From the NCBI RefSeq assembly GCF_018402175.1, contig NZ_JAGYJK010000017.1:620001-684000 (forward strand): a stretch of 64,000 nucleotides of DNA. The letters are read 5' to 3'. The DNA is from Yoonia sp. Lineage in GTDB: Bacteria > Pseudomonadota > Alphaproteobacteria > Rhodobacterales > Rhodobacteraceae. This document shows, piece after piece, positions 46,086 through 55,871 of this stretch. The translations under genes and the position numbers were made by a program. The notes under the pieces are model-generated. The model saw nothing but the letters and a program-made list of their open reading frames with translations. It was not told where the DNA came from and searched no databases. The first letter of the stretch is position 1; each line of letters starts with the position of its first letter.

Positions 46086-47509
46086 TATCCCGCCTGCCAG
46101 CCACCTGATCGGCGGGTCCTGGATTCGTGGCGATGCCACGATCCAGGTTACGGACCCATCGACAGGCCAACCCCTGACGCAGATCGCGCGCGGCACGGCG
46201 GCGGATATCGACGCGGCTGTCGCTGCCGCCCATGCCGCCCGCGCCGGAGACTGGGGAAGGATGACTGCGACAGAGCGTGGCCGCATCCTGACCCGCATAG
46301 GCCAGGCTGTGCTGGCGCAGACCGACGCACTGGCAGAACTCGAAGCGCGCGATGTCGGAAAGCCGCTGACACAGGCGCGCGCCGATGCGGTCGCTTTGGC
46401 CCGCTATATGGAATTCTATGGCGGTGCCGCCGACAAGATCATGGGCGACACCATCCCCTATCTGGACGGCTATACCGTCTATACCCTGCGCGAGGCGCAT
46501 GGCGTGACCGGCCATATCATCCCGTGGAACTATCCTATGCAGATCATCGGGCGATCTGTCGGAGCGGCACTGACGATGGGCAATGCCTGCGTGCTGAAAC
46601 CGGCCGAGGATGCCTGCCTGACAGCCCTTGCCTTTGCCGCCATCGCACTAAGCGGCGGGCCTGCCAGCAGGGGCGCTGAACGTCGTGACCGGATTGGGGG
46701 CAGAGGCGGGGGCAGCGCTCGCCAGCCATCCTTGCGTGCAACATCTGTCGTTTACCGGATCGGTCCGCACGGGTGCGGCGATACAGACGGCCGCCGCCAA
46801 GAACGTGATCCCCGTCACGCTGGAACTGGGCGGCAAATCGCCCCAGATCGTGTTCGACGATGCCGATCTGGACCGTGCGCTGCCATTTATGGTGAATGCG
46901 GGCATCCAGAACGCAGGCCAGACCTGTTCGGCGTCCAGTCGCATTCTGGTGCAGCGCGGCGTTTACGATCAGGTCCGCGACCGGATGGCCGCAGCCTACA
47001 GCAGCCTGAAGGTCGGGCCTGCGCTGGATGATCTGAACCTTGGCCCGCTGATCTCTGCCAGACAAAAGGACATCGTGACGGGGTTCATCGCGCAGGGGGC
47101 CGATCTGACCGTCGCCGCGCAGGGCCAGATCGTGACCGATGCGGCGGGCCACTACGTCGCGCCCGTGCTGTTCGCCGATGTGCCGCCCGGTCATATACTG
47201 GCGCAGGATGAAATATTCGGCCCCGTGCAGGTGCTGATCCCGTTCGCGGACGAGGCCGAGGCGCTGAAAATCGCCAATGGCACGGCCTTCGGGCTGGTCG
47301 CATCGATCTGGACCCGCGACGGGGGCCGCCAGATGCGGCTGGCCAAAGCCTTGCATGCGGGGCAGGTGTTCATCAACAATTACGGCGCGGGCGGCGGGGT
47401 GGAACTGCCTTTTGGCGGTGTCGGCAAATCGGGGCATGGCCGCGAAAAGGGGTTCGAGGCGCTTTATGGCTTTTCGACCCTGAAAACCGTGGCCGCATGG
47501 CATGGGTGA
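46066..47509 (+). pseudogene. NAD(P)-dependent aldehyde dehydrogenase, apparent internal frameshift
   Basis: This is an aldehyde dehydrogenase of betaine- or gamma-aminobutyraldehyde-type length. The first part (46066 to about 46660) has IPWNYPMQIIGRSVGAALTMGN. The second, in the next frame, has LNVVTGLGAEAG, SFTGSVRTG, LELGGKSPQIVF with the catalytic Glu and AGQTCSASSR with the catalytic Cys. One extra base around 46649-46657, in the GGCGGG stretch, breaks the frame; removing it gives a normal GLPAGALNVVTG join. All catalytic motifs survive, so sequence error is at least as likely as true decay. It probably oxidises an aldehyde formed by the operon's catabolic steps. Confidence 0.85.
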
Positions 47510-47513
47510 TGGG

Positions 47514-48251
47514 ATGAGACTGGCAGGCAAGACAGCTTTGGTGACAGGGGCCGGATCAGGCTTTGGCGCGGGCATCGCGCGGAAATTCGCAGCCGAAGGT
47601 GCGGTGGTCTGGTGTGCCGACATCAACGGTGCGGCTGCGGAACAGATCGCGGCGGAACTGGGCGGCGCGGCGATCACCTGTGATGTGGGGAATGTGGAGT
47701 CAGTGTCTGACATGGCGCAAATCGTGCTGTCCGCCGGACCGCTGGACATTCTGGTCAACAACGCGGGCATTACACATCTGCCGCAGGCGATGGAGGACGT
47801 GACCGAGGATGATTTCGACCGCGTGTTCCGCGTGAACATGAAATCGGTCTATCTGACCGCCCGCGCCTTTGTCCCGCATTTCAAGGGCCGCCAGACTGGC
47901 GCGATCCTGAACGTGGCCTCGACCGCTGGCGTGTCACCGCGCCCACGGCTGAACTGGTACAATGCCTCCAAAGGCTGGATGATCACCGCGACCAAGACGA
48001 TGGCGGTGGAACTTGCCCCCCACGGCATCCGCGTCAATGCGATCAATCCGGTGGCGGGGGAAACGCCCTTGCTGAAATCATTCATGGGCGAGGATACACC
48101 CGAAATCCGCGCCAAGTTTCTGGCCACGATCCCCTTGGGCCGCTTTTCCACGCCCGAGGATATGGGCAACGCCGCCTGTTTCCTCTGCTCGGACGAGGCC
48201 AGCATGATCACAGGTATCGCGATGGAGGTGGACGGTGGACGCTGCATATAA
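47514..48251 (+). CDS. Short-chain dehydrogenase/reductase (SDR)
   Basis: This 245-residue classical SDR has the cofactor motif TGAGSGFGAGIA near residue 11, NNAG, the catalytic Ser in NVASTAGVSPRP, and the YNASK motif with catalytic Tyr and Lys. It should oxidise or reduce a hydroxyl/carbonyl group using NAD(P). The ATG at 47514 was preferred; an ATG four codons upstream is also in frame. It overlaps the next gene by 17 bases. Confidence 0.92.
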   Translation: MRLAGKTALVTGAGSGFGAGIARKFAAEGAVVWCADINGAAAEQIAAELGGAAITCDVGNVESVSDMAQIVLSAGPLDILVNNAGITHLPQAMEDVTEDDFDRVFRVNMKSVYLTARAFVPHFKGRQTGAILNVASTAGVSPRPRLNWYNASKGWMITATKTMAVELAPHGIRVNAINPVAGETPLLKSFMGEDTPEIRAKFLATIPLGRFSTPEDMGNAACFLCSDEASMITGIAMEVDGGRCI

Positions 48252-49251
48252 AACAGGGCCCCGCAATCTGATCACCGATGTGGCAGGGCTGCGTGTGGGC
48301 AATGCGCAAGACGATCACATCAAGACAGGCACGACAGTCGTGATTGCAGACGCGCCATTCACCGCCAGCGTGCACGTGATGGGCGGCGCACCAGGAACTA
48401 AGGAAACCGACCTGCTGGCCCCCGACAAAACCGTCCAACAGATTGATGCGCTGGTGTTGTCGGGTGGGTCAGCCTTCGGCCTTGATGCCTGTTCCGGCGT
48501 CATGGACGGGCTGCGCGCGATGGGGCGCGGCTTTGCCATTGGGCAGATGCGGATACCGATCGTGCCGGGGGCGATCATTTTCGATCTGATCAACGGCGGG
48601 GCCAAGGATTGGGATGAAAACCCATACCGTGCGCTGGGCCGTACGGCACTGGATGCGGCACGCCCCGATTTCGCGCTTGGCACGGCGGGTGCGGGCACGG
48701 GCGCGCTGGCGGCGATGCAAAAGGGCGGGCTTGGGTCAGCGTCCTTGGTGCTACCCGACGGCACGACGGTCGGCGCGCTGGTTGTTGTGAATGCGCTGGG
48801 CAGCGTGACCACCCCTGGCGGCCGGCATTTCTGGGCGGCACCGTTCGAGATGGGGGCTGAATTCGGCGGCGCTGGCCCTGACCCGCGCGGCGGGATGGTT
48901 AGCCCTGAGCCCAGCCTGAAAGAACAGGCGATGCAGATGCAGGCCACGGGCGGCGCGAACACGACCATCGCCATCGTCGCCACAGATGCGCCCTTGACCA
49001 AGGTGCAATGCCACCGGCTGGCCGTGACCGCGCATGACGGCCTGGCGCGGGCGATTGTGCCGTCGCATACGCCGCTGGATGGTGATCTTGTGTTCGGTGT
49101 GGCGACCGGCAGCGACGGGTCGGTCGATACAACCGCCTTTCGCAGCATCGCGGCGGCGGGTGCGGTCTGCCTCAGCCGCGCCATCGCGCGCGCAGTCTAT
49201 GCGGCGACGGCGGCGCCGGAAGATATCCTGCCCACCTATCACCAAGGCTGA
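48235..49251 (+). CDS. P1-family (DmpA/BapA-type) self-processing peptidase
   Basis: This 338-residue enzyme has the family segments ITDVAGLRVGNAQDDHIKTG, LSGGSAFGLDACSGVM and the GGANTTIAIVATDA segment. In this family the proenzyme cuts itself before a Thr or Ser (here N242-T243), which becomes the N-terminal nucleophile. Relatives are D- or beta-aminopeptidases, NylC-type amidases and similar enzymes. The GTG start overlaps the SDR gene. It is the last gene of the operon, followed 80 bases on by a bidirectional terminator. Confidence 0.88.
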   Translation: MDAAYKTGPRNLITDVAGLRVGNAQDDHIKTGTTVVIADAPFTASVHVMGGAPGTKETDLLAPDKTVQQIDALVLSGGSAFGLDACSGVMDGLRAMGRGFAIGQMRIPIVPGAIIFDLINGGAKDWDENPYRALGRTALDAARPDFALGTAGAGTGALAAMQKGGLGSASLVLPDGTTVGALVVVNALGSVTTPGGRHFWAAPFEMGAEFGGAGPDPRGGMVSPEPSLKEQAMQMQATGGANTTIAIVATDAPLTKVQCHRLAVTAHDGLARAIVPSHTPLDGDLVFGVATGSDGSVDTTAFRSIAAAGAVCLSRAIARAVYAATAAPEDILPTYHQG

Positions 49252-49330
49252 CCGGCCCACCGCGCCAGGCCAAGTGTCTCATCTCGCTGTAGATCTATAC
49301 CGGCGCAAGTTCAGCCCAATAAAAAACAAA

Positions 49331-49360
49331 AGGCTCGAGCAGCAATGCCCGAGCCTTTTT
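49331..49360. terminator. Bidirectional intrinsic terminator between the P1-peptidase operon and tRNA-Lys
   Basis: The stem AGGCTCG (49331-49337) pairs with CGAGCCT (49350-49356). An A-rich tract lies on the left and a T tract on the right. It can end the plus-strand catabolic operon and the minus-strand tRNA-Lys transcript. Confidence 0.85.
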
Positions 49361-49364
49361 ATTT

Positions 49365-49440
49365 TGGTGAGCCGGTCGGGATCCGAACCCGAGACCTACT
49401 GATTAAAAGTCAGTTGCTCTACCAGCTGAGCTACCGGCCC
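49365..49440 (-). tRNA. tRNA-Lys (anticodon TTT)
   Basis: A full cloverleaf is visible on the minus strand: acceptor GGGCCGG with CCGGCTC, the anticodon loop CTTTTAA giving TTT, the T arm GGTTCGGATCC, and an encoded CCA at 49367-49365. It is 76 bases long. Confidence 0.96.
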
Positions 49441-49535
49441 ACACAGGCCGCTACTTAGAAAGCTGCTGCATCGCGGTCAACCCCCAAATGCCTTCGTGGC
49501 TGGATATGTGTCGGGGCATTGTTTATATCGCGGCC

Positions 49536-50351
49536 ATGACACAAACCGATCAGACCTTTCTGCCCTTTCGCAAGATGCACGGACTTGGCAACGACTTTGT
49601 CGTTGTGGACGAACGTGGGGCAGCGCCGCGCGTCACAGCAGCACTTGCCCGCGCGATTGCAGACAGGCATCGCGGCGTCGGGTTTGACCAGCTGGCGGTG
49701 ATCTCTGATACGCCCGATGCGGACCTGCATCTGACCTTCTGGAACAGTGATGGATCGACCGCCGCTGCCTGTGGCAATGCGACGCGCTGCATCGCACGGC
49801 TGGTCATGGACCAGACCGGGCAGCGCGATCTGACGATCACGACGGAACGTGGCACGCTGAAGGCTGTCGATGCAGGGAATGGGCTGACGTCGGTCAACAT
49901 GGGCCAGCCACAGCTTGACTGGTACGAAATTCCACTTGCAGAACAAATGGATACGCTGCACCTGCCGATCGACGGATCACCCGCGGCCACCGGCATGGGC
50001 AACCCGCATTGCACGTTTTTCGTTGATGATGCCGAGGCGGTTGATCTGGCCACGCGCGGCGCGCTGATCGAACATCACCCGCTGTTCCCGCAACGCACCA
50101 ATGTGCAATTCGCAAGCCTGATCGGCCCCGACCATCTGCGGATGCGCGTCTGGGAACGGGGTGTCGGGGTCACGCTGGCCTCTGGCTCGTCCTCTTGCGC
50201 TGTGGCGGTCGCCGCAGCCCGGCGCGGACTGACCGGGCGCAAAGTGACAATCACGCTAGACGGTGGCGATCTTGCCATCGACTGGCGCGATGACGGGGTC
50301 TGGATGACGGGGGCCACGGCCTATGTCTTTGACGGGCAATGGCGGCTATGA
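49536..50351 (+). CDS. dapF: Diaminopimelate epimerase
   Basis: DapF converts LL- to meso-diaminopimelate for peptidoglycan and lysine. The 271-residue enzyme has [13 protein letters not shown] near the N-terminus and the two catalytic cysteines, in [10 protein letters not shown] and [13 protein letters not shown]. The ATG at 49536 was chosen from the family N-terminus. It overlaps mtaB by 4 bases, an arrangement frequent in Rhodobacteraceae. Confidence 0.95.
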   Translation: MTQTDQTFLPFRKMHGLGNDFVVVDERGAAPRVTAALARAIADRHRGVGFDQLAVISDTPDADLHLTFWNSDGSTAAACGNATRCIARLVMDQTGQRDLTITTERGTLKAVDAGNGLTSVNMGQPQLDWYEIPLAEQMDTLHLPIDGSPAATGMGNPHCTFFVDDAEAVDLATRGALIEHHPLFPQRTNVQFASLIGPDHLRMRVWERGVGVTLASGSSSCAVAVAAARRGLTGRKVTITLDGGDLAIDWRDDGVWMTGATAYVFDGQWRL

Positions 50352-51607
50352 CCCAGAACGCCCCAATTTTTTCGAATCACGGCTGCCGTCTGAACGCCTA
50401 TGAAACCGAGGCGATGAAAGAGCTGGCAGCACAGGCAGGCGTGCAGGACGCCGTGATCATAAACACCTGCGCCGTGACGTCCGAGGCCGTACGCAAGGCG
50501 CGGCAGGATATCCGCAAACTGCGCCGCGACCATCCGGATGCGCGCATCATCGTGACAGGCTGCGCCGCCCAGACCGAACCAGACACGTTCGCCAGAATGG
50601 CCGAGGTCGATCTGGTGATCGGCAATACCGAAAAAATGGACCCCGCCACATGGGCGCGCCTGACGCCCGACCTGATCGGGCAGACCGAACCCGTGCAGGT
50701 CGATGACATCATGTCAGTGACCGAAACGGCGGGCCATCTGATCGACGGTTTCGGCACCCGCAGCCGTGCCTATGTGCAGGTGCAAAACGGCTGCGACCAT
50801 CGCTGCACGTTCTGCATCATTCCCTTCGGGCGGGGCAATTCGCGGTCTGTCCCTGCCGGTGTGGTGGTGGACCAGATCAAACGGCTGGTGAATCGCGGCT
50901 ATGCCGAGGTTGTGCTGACCGGCGTCGACCTGACCAGCTGGGGGGCTGACCTGCCCAGCGCGCCGAAACTGGGCGATTTGGTGATGCGCATCCTGAAACT
51001 GGTGCCCGACCTGCCGCGCCTGCGGATCAGTTCCATCGATTCGATTGAGGTAGACGACAACCTGCTGGCCGCCATCGCGACCGAGCCACGCCTGATGCCG
51101 CATTTGCACCTGTCGCTGCAACATGGTGACGATCTGATCCTGAAACGGATGAAACGCCGCCATCTGCGCGATGACGCGATCCGGTTCTGCGAAACCGCGC
51201 GCCGGCTGCGCCCCGATATGACATTCGGTGCCGATATCATCGCCGGATTCCCGACCGAAACCGAAGAGATGTTCGCCAATTCGCTGGCCCTTGTGCGCGA
51301 TTGCGACCTGACATGGTTGCATGTCTTTCCCTATTCCGCGCGCCCCGGCACGCCCGCCGCGCGCATGCCCGCCGTGAACGGTGCGGCGATCAAGGACCGC
51401 GCCGCCCGCCTGCGCGCCGCTGGCGATGCGCAGGTCAGCACACATCTGGCCGCCCAGATCGGGCGCACCCATCACATTTTGATGGAAAGCCCGCGCATGG
51501 GCCGCACCGAACAGTTCACCGAAGTGACCTTTGCCACCGACCAGCCCGAAAGCCGGATTGTCACGGCCAAGATCACCGGACACAGCATGACATATCTGAC
51601 AGCCTGA
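50348..51607 (+). CDS. mtaB: tRNA t6A37 methylthiotransferase MtaB
   Basis: This 419-residue radical-SAM methylthiotransferase adds a methylthio group to t6A37 of tRNA. The N-terminal MTTase domain supplies three cluster cysteines ([25 protein letters not shown]). The radical-SAM cluster motif is GCDHRCTFC. The order and lengths fit MtaB rather than MiaB or RimO. The ATG at 50348 overlaps the dapF stop (ATGA). Confidence 0.92.
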   Translation: MTQNAPIFSNHGCRLNAYETEAMKELAAQAGVQDAVIINTCAVTSEAVRKARQDIRKLRRDHPDARIIVTGCAAQTEPDTFARMAEVDLVIGNTEKMDPATWARLTPDLIGQTEPVQVDDIMSVTETAGHLIDGFGTRSRAYVQVQNGCDHRCTFCIIPFGRGNSRSVPAGVVVDQIKRLVNRGYAEVVLTGVDLTSWGADLPSAPKLGDLVMRILKLVPDLPRLRISSIDSIEVDDNLLAAIATEPRLMPHLHLSLQHGDDLILKRMKRRHLRDDAIRFCETARRLRPDMTFGADIIAGFPTETEEMFANSLALVRDCDLTWLHVFPYSARPGTPAARMPAVNGAAIKDRAARLRAAGDAQVSTHLAAQIGRTHHILMESPRMGRTEQFTEVTFATDQPESRIVTAKITGHSMTYLTA

Positions 51608-51619
51608 CATCTTCCGAGC

Positions 51620-51650
51620 GCGTCAATTCGCGCCGAGCGCGATTTGACGT
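51620..51650. repeat. Long imperfect inverted repeat between mtaB and the GST gene
   Basis: Two 14-base arms (51620-51633 and 51637-51650) match at 12 positions around a 3-base loop. No T tract follows on the plus strand, so it is not a classic terminator. It lies 13 bases after mtaB and 25 bases before the TTG start of the next gene. The flank CATCTTCCGAGC also occurs at the edge of the bchY-bchZ element near 20444. Confidence 0.6.
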
Positions 51651-51674
51651 GATCCCCACCGGAGGCAAGAACCT

Positions 51675-52307
51675 TTGCAATTCCGCCCCATCCTCTGGAC
51701 CTTCCGCCGCTGTCCTTTCGCCATGCGCGCAAGGCTGGCGATCCATGCCAGCGGCGTGCAGGTGGATCTGCGTGAAATCCTGCTGCGTGACAAACCGGCG
51801 GCGTTTCTGGCGACATCCCCCAAAGGCACCGTGCCTGTCATCGACACTGGCGACAGGGTGATTGCCGAAAGCCGTGACATCATGCTCTGGGCGCTAGGCC
51901 AGCGCGACCCCGAAGACTGGCTAGCCATGCCGCAAGACGGGCATGACCTGATGGACCACTGTGACGGGCCGTTCAAGACAGCGCTCGATCACACCAAATA
52001 TGCTGTGCGCTATCCCGATTTGGACATGGAAACCGAACGCGCCAAGGCGCTGGATTTCCTGCGCGATCTGGACGCGCGGTTGCGCGGATCGGCGTTCCTG
52101 TTCGGGCCACAGGCGCGGATGGCCGATCTGGCGATCCTGCCTTTCGTGCGCCAGTTCGCGCATATCGACCTTGCGTGGTTCGCGGCGCAGGACATGCCGG
52201 ATCTGACGCGCTGGCTGGACAACTTCAAAGCCTCCGCGCGTTTTGCGGCCGTGATGTGGAAATATCCACCTTGGCAAAGCGGGCAGGATCAGGTCTTGTT
52301 TCCGTGA
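51675..52307 (+). CDS. Glutathione S-transferase-like protein
   Basis: This 210-residue protein has a thioredoxin-like N-terminal domain (ILWTFRRCPFAMRARLAIHA, PKGTVPVIDTGDRVIAESRDIM) and an all-helical C-terminal domain. The CPFA stretch resembles the Cys-type (CPYA-like) active site of omega/beta-class GSTs or glutaredoxin-like proteins. The start is a TTG with GGAGG about 9 bases upstream. The substrate is unknown. A second GST-fold gene follows immediately. Confidence 0.85.
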   Translation: MQFRPILWTFRRCPFAMRARLAIHASGVQVDLREILLRDKPAAFLATSPKGTVPVIDTGDRVIAESRDIMLWALGQRDPEDWLAMPQDGHDLMDHCDGPFKTALDHTKYAVRYPDLDMETERAKALDFLRDLDARLRGSAFLFGPQARMADLAILPFVRQFAHIDLAWFAAQDMPDLTRWLDNFKASARFAAVMWKYPPWQSGQDQVLFP

Positions 52308-52325
52308 ATGCAAATAGGTGCCGAA

Positions 52326-52925
52326 ATGAAATTGTTGATGTCCCCCGCCTCCCCTTTTGTGCGCAAGGTGCGTGTGGTCCTGCGCGAACTCGATCTGCTG
52401 GATCAGGTGGAAGAAGTGACAGTGACGACAACACCGCTTGCCTCCGATCCGGCGGTCGTCGCGGCGAACCCGACCGGCAAGATCCCGGCGCTGGTGCGCG
52501 ATACTGGCCCTGCCATCTATGACAGCAGGGTGATCACGCGGTTTCTGAACGACCATGCGGGCGGATCGCTGTATCCGCAGGCGCGGATCTGGGATGTTCT
52601 GACGCTGGAAGCAACGGCAGATGCCATCATGGATGCCACTGTGCTGATGACCTACGAGGCGCGGCTGCGGCCCGAGGCACAGCAATCATCCGACTGGGTC
52701 GAAGCGCAATGGGGCAAGGCCAGCCGCAGCATCGCCGCCGTCAACGCCCGTTGGATGAGCCATCTGCAAGGCCCGATGGACATCGGCCATGTCGGGATCG
52801 CCTGCGCATTGTCCTATGTGGACCTGCGCCATGATGCGCGCGGCTGGCGGCATGGCAATGACGCGCTGGCGCAATGGCACGCGGATTTCATCACGCGCGC
52901 CGGCATGGCCGATACAGCCGTCTGA
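52326..52925 (+). CDS. Glutathione S-transferase family protein
   Basis: This 199-residue protein begins MKLLMSPASPFVRKVRVVL, the Ser-type N-terminal pattern (SPASPFVRKV) of a bacterial GST group, then NPTGKIPALV and a helical C-terminal domain. It is in tandem with the Cys-type GST-like gene upstream. An in-frame start 18 bases upstream exists but adds no conserved sequence. Confidence 0.88.
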   Translation: MKLLMSPASPFVRKVRVVLRELDLLDQVEEVTVTTTPLASDPAVVAANPTGKIPALVRDTGPAIYDSRVITRFLNDHAGGSLYPQARIWDVLTLEATADAIMDATVLMTYEARLRPEAQQSSDWVEAQWGKASRSIAAVNARWMSHLQGPMDIGHVGIACALSYVDLRHDARGWRHGNDALAQWHADFITRAGMADTAV

Positions 52926-52928
52926 TAT

Positions 52929-53576
52929 TCAGAAGTTGAAACTAACGCCGACGTTCACCGCATTGGTGAACACATCGGTTTCAATCGTCCCGCCAGTGTC
53001 AAGATCGCCTTTGTTGGACGTGAATGTACCCTTATATTCGCCAAACACGGACCATTGGGCGCTGATCGGATATCTTGCGCCCGCAATCCATGTCGCTGCA
53101 GGACCGGTCAGCTGGTAGCCAAAGGTTTCAGAGGCGCCATGCGTCACCTCGACATGCGGAATAGCGAGGCCAAGCCCACCACCAACGTAAGGCGTGACAT
53201 CACCCAGCATGTTGGGCCAGCGACGGTAGGCGTTGACGGTGAGCGTATTCAACCCGTCAGTGAATTCCAGCTCGCTGAACCCTGTCGGCAAGACATCGTC
53301 TTTTGGATAGATCTTGTTATGGGCTAAATCGAGACCAAAACCGAATATCGGGGACTGCCACCGGGTCACGCGGATACCATAATAGATTGGTGCGCTGGCG
53401 GACCGACCTTCCCAGCTTTGCGAGAAATCCATATCCGGTATCACACTGTCATTGCGAATCACGACGTCCGACGCAGGCGCCGATTGCGCGCCGCCATAAA
53501 AGCTCAGCTCAACCTCGGCAGATGCCAAGGTCGGCAAAGCCAGAAGGCCGCAGCAAAGTGCAAGGGTGCGCAACAT
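52929..53576 (-). CDS. Outer-membrane beta-barrel protein (LpxQ-like)
   Basis: This 215-residue exported protein has a signal peptide (MLRTLALCCGLLALPTLASA) and alternating beta-strand character. It ends in Phe (VNVGVSFNF), as outer-membrane barrels do. The mature start EVELSFYGGAQSAPASDVV resembles proteins annotated as lipid A oxidase (LpxQ) in related bacteria. The oxidase function itself is uncertain here. It converges with the GST gene with 3 bases between the stops. Confidence 0.7.
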   Translation of the reverse strand: MLRTLALCCGLLALPTLASAEVELSFYGGAQSAPASDVVIRNDSVIPDMDFSQSWEGRSASAPIYYGIRVTRWQSPIFGFGLDLAHNKIYPKDDVLPTGFSELEFTDGLNTLTVNAYRRWPNMLGDVTPYVGGGLGLAIPHVEVTHGASETFGYQLTGPAATWIAGARYPISAQWSVFGEYKGTFTSNKGDLDTGGTIETDVFTNAVNVGVSFNF

Positions 53577-53948
53577 TATCGAATCTCCAGCGTATCGGTC
53601 GGGATGCACCCCTAAAGTCTGCCGGAAAGACGCGCAATAAAACATTAAGTGATACAGTCTATCTTGGCCTTCTGTGCCTACTCGGCCACAAATTCAGCCA
53701 TATTATCAGAAAAACGGCGAATTGATTACAAATTGGGTGGCCGTTCGACCTATCTGCCCCTGACGCCGCCTGCAGAAACGTCTGTATCGACGCTTGCACA
53801 GTCGATCAGGTACGCCTGACCCTGCGCCCGAATGTCCGCTGGACGCCTGTGGTGAACGGGGCTAAACAGCGGCCAGTTGGACTGATGGCGACATCGGCCT
53901 ATTTTCTTTTTGGGCAGATCGCCCGCCAACGAACCGGAGATGCACCCA
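53577..53948. other. Divergent intergenic region between the outer-membrane protein and petA
   Basis: This 372-base region contains no supported protein gene. Open frames across it have no family-like sequence and cover the signal-peptide region of the outer-membrane gene in the wrong frame. Promoters for petABC and for the outer-membrane protein should lie here, but I could not pick a convincing consensus. Confidence 0.4.
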
Positions 53949-54509
53949 GTGTCACAAGTTGAAGAACATCAGGGAACACGCCGCGACTTCCTTTATTATG
54001 CCACCGCCGGTGCCGGCGTTGTCGTGACAGGTGCCGCGGTCTGGCCTCTAGTCAATCAGATGAACCCCTCTGCGGACGTGCTTGCGCTGGCGTCGATCCG
54101 TGTCGATATCAGCGCCGTAGACCCCGGCACGCAGCTGACGGTTCTTTGGCAGGGCAAGCCGGTCTTTATCCGCGCGCGCACCGAAGAAGAAATCGCCGAA
54201 GCGAATGCTGTTGATCTGGCGTCATTGCCGGACGGTTTGTCGCAGAACGCGAACCTTGATCCGACAGCGGATGCAAGCGACGCGAACCGCGCCCTGTCCG
54301 AAGATGGCGTCTGGCTGGTCCAGATGGGCATCTGCACCCACCTTGGCTGTGTGCCTTTGGGTCAGGCCGGTGATTTCAACGGCTGGTTCTGCCCCTGCCA
54401 CGGGTCGCATTACGATACGGCCGGGCGCATCCGTCGCGGGCCTGCACCGCGCAATCTTGATATTCCCGTCGCGTCCTTCGTGGACGAGACAACCATTCAA
54501 CTCGGTTAA
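53949..54509 (+). CDS. petA: Cytochrome bc1 complex Rieske iron-sulfur protein
   Basis: This 186-residue protein is anchored by an N-terminal helix with a Tat-like motif ([14 protein letters not shown]). It holds the [2Fe-2S] ligands in CTHLGC (C129, H131) and CPCHGSHY (C148, H151), with the C134-C150 disulfide pair. GTG 53949 gives [14 protein letters not shown], matching Rhodobacter PetA, and has GGAG 10 bases upstream; an ATG at 53940 is an alternative. It is the first gene of petABC. The bc1 complex serves both respiration and cyclic photosynthetic electron flow. Confidence 0.95.
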   Translation: MSQVEEHQGTRRDFLYYATAGAGVVVTGAAVWPLVNQMNPSADVLALASIRVDISAVDPGTQLTVLWQGKPVFIRARTEEEIAEANAVDLASLPDGLSQNANLDPTADASDANRALSEDGVWLVQMGICTHLGCVPLGQAGDFNGWFCPCHGSHYDTAGRIRRGPAPRNLDIPVASFVDETTIQLG

Positions 54510-54521
54510 GGAGAGCGATCC

Positions 54522-55862
54522 ATGGCTGGTATCCCCCACGACCATTACGAACCAAAGTCCAACGGCGAAAAGTGGCTTTATTCACGGCTGCCGATTGTCG
54601 GGCTTCTTTATGACACGCTGATGCTGCCGACCCCCCGCAACCTGAACTGGATGTGGATCTGGGGAATCGTGCTGGTTTTCACGCTGGTGCTGCAAATCAT
54701 CACCGGGATCGTGCTGGTGATGCATTATGTGCCGCATGTGGACATGGCCTTTGCATCGGTCGAACATATCATGCGTGACGTGAACGGCGGGCATATGATC
54801 CGCTATTTCCACCAGAACGGCGCATCCTTGTTCTTTGTCGCTGTTTACGCCCACATCTTCCGGTCGCTGTATTACGGGTCATACAAAGCCCCGCGCGAAG
54901 TGACATGGATCATCGGTATGTTGATGTATCTGCTGATGATGGGCACTGCGTTCATGGGCTATGTGCTGCCATGGGGCCAGATGTCGTTCCACGGTACCGC
55001 CGTGATCACCGGCCTGTTCGGCGCTATTCCGTTCATCGGTGAAGGTGTGCAGACTTGGCTTCTGGGCGCGTCCGCTGTGGGCCAGCCTGCGCTGAATCGC
55101 TTCTTTTCGCTGCATTATCTGATGCCCTTCATCCTGCTGGGCCTGACGATCGTGCATATCTGGGCGTTCCACACCACAGGTAACAACAACCCGACCGGCG
55201 TCGAAGTCCGCCGCACATCCAAAGAAGATGCCGCAAAGGACACACTGCCATTCTGGCCCTATTTCGTGATCAAGGATCTGTTCGCGCTGGCGATCATCCT
55301 GGCCGTCTTCGTGGCCATCGTCGGGTTCATGCCGAACTATCTGGGCCACCCCGACAACTATATCCCTGCGAATGCGCTGGCGACACCTGCCCATATCGTA
55401 CCTGAATGGTATTTCCTGCCGTTTTACGCGATCCTGCGGGCCTTTACCGCAGACGTCTGGGTCGTACAGATCGTCCAGTTCCTGAGCTTTGGCATCATCG
55501 ACGCCAAGTTCTTTGGGGTTCTTGCAATGTTCGGCGCAATCGCGGTGATGGCGCTGGCCCCATGGCTGGACACATCCAGCGTGCGGTCGGGCAAGTATCG
55601 TCCGATGTTCAAGTGGTGGTTCTGGCTACTGGTCGTCGATTTCTTCGTGCTGATGTGGGTTGGCGCCCGCCCAGCGGAATCGCCTTACGACATGATCTCT
55701 TTGGTCGCGTCGACCTATTGGTTCGCCTATTTCCTCGTGATCCTGCCGGTGCTCGGCGTCATCGAAAAGCCGCTGACACCGCCAGCGACAATCGAGGAAG
55801 ACTATAACGCGCATTACGCGCCGCAAAGCGACAGCGCGCCTGTCGTCAACCCGGCCGAGTGA
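54522..55862 (+). CDS. petB: Cytochrome b of the bc1 complex
   Basis: This 446-residue eight-helix membrane protein holds the two b hemes and the Qo and Qi sites. Conserved stretches include [25 protein letters not shown], the Qo PEW segment ([18 protein letters not shown]) and helix His residues in [10 protein letters not shown] and [13 protein letters not shown]. Its length fits Rhodobacter PetB. It is 12 bases after petA. Confidence 0.97.
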   Translation: MAGIPHDHYEPKSNGEKWLYSRLPIVGLLYDTLMLPTPRNLNWMWIWGIVLVFTLVLQIITGIVLVMHYVPHVDMAFASVEHIMRDVNGGHMIRYFHQNGASLFFVAVYAHIFRSLYYGSYKAPREVTWIIGMLMYLLMMGTAFMGYVLPWGQMSFHGTAVITGLFGAIPFIGEGVQTWLLGASAVGQPALNRFFSLHYLMPFILLGLTIVHIWAFHTTGNNNPTGVEVRRTSKEDAAKDTLPFWPYFVIKDLFALAIILAVFVAIVGFMPNYLGHPDNYIPANALATPAHIVPEWYFLPFYAILRAFTADVWVVQIVQFLSFGIIDAKFFGVLAMFGAIAVMALAPWLDTSSVRSGKYRPMFKWWFWLLVVDFFVLMWVGARPAESPYDMISLVASTYWFAYFLVILPVLGVIEKPLTPPATIEEDYNAHYAPQSDSAPVVNPAE

Positions 55863-55871
55863 GGAAGACCG

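Noticed and set aside
53303..53725. 140-residue open frame on the plus strand between the outer-membrane gene and petA
   Set aside because: It lies mainly antisense to the outer-membrane protein gene, and its residues show no family pattern or ribosome site.
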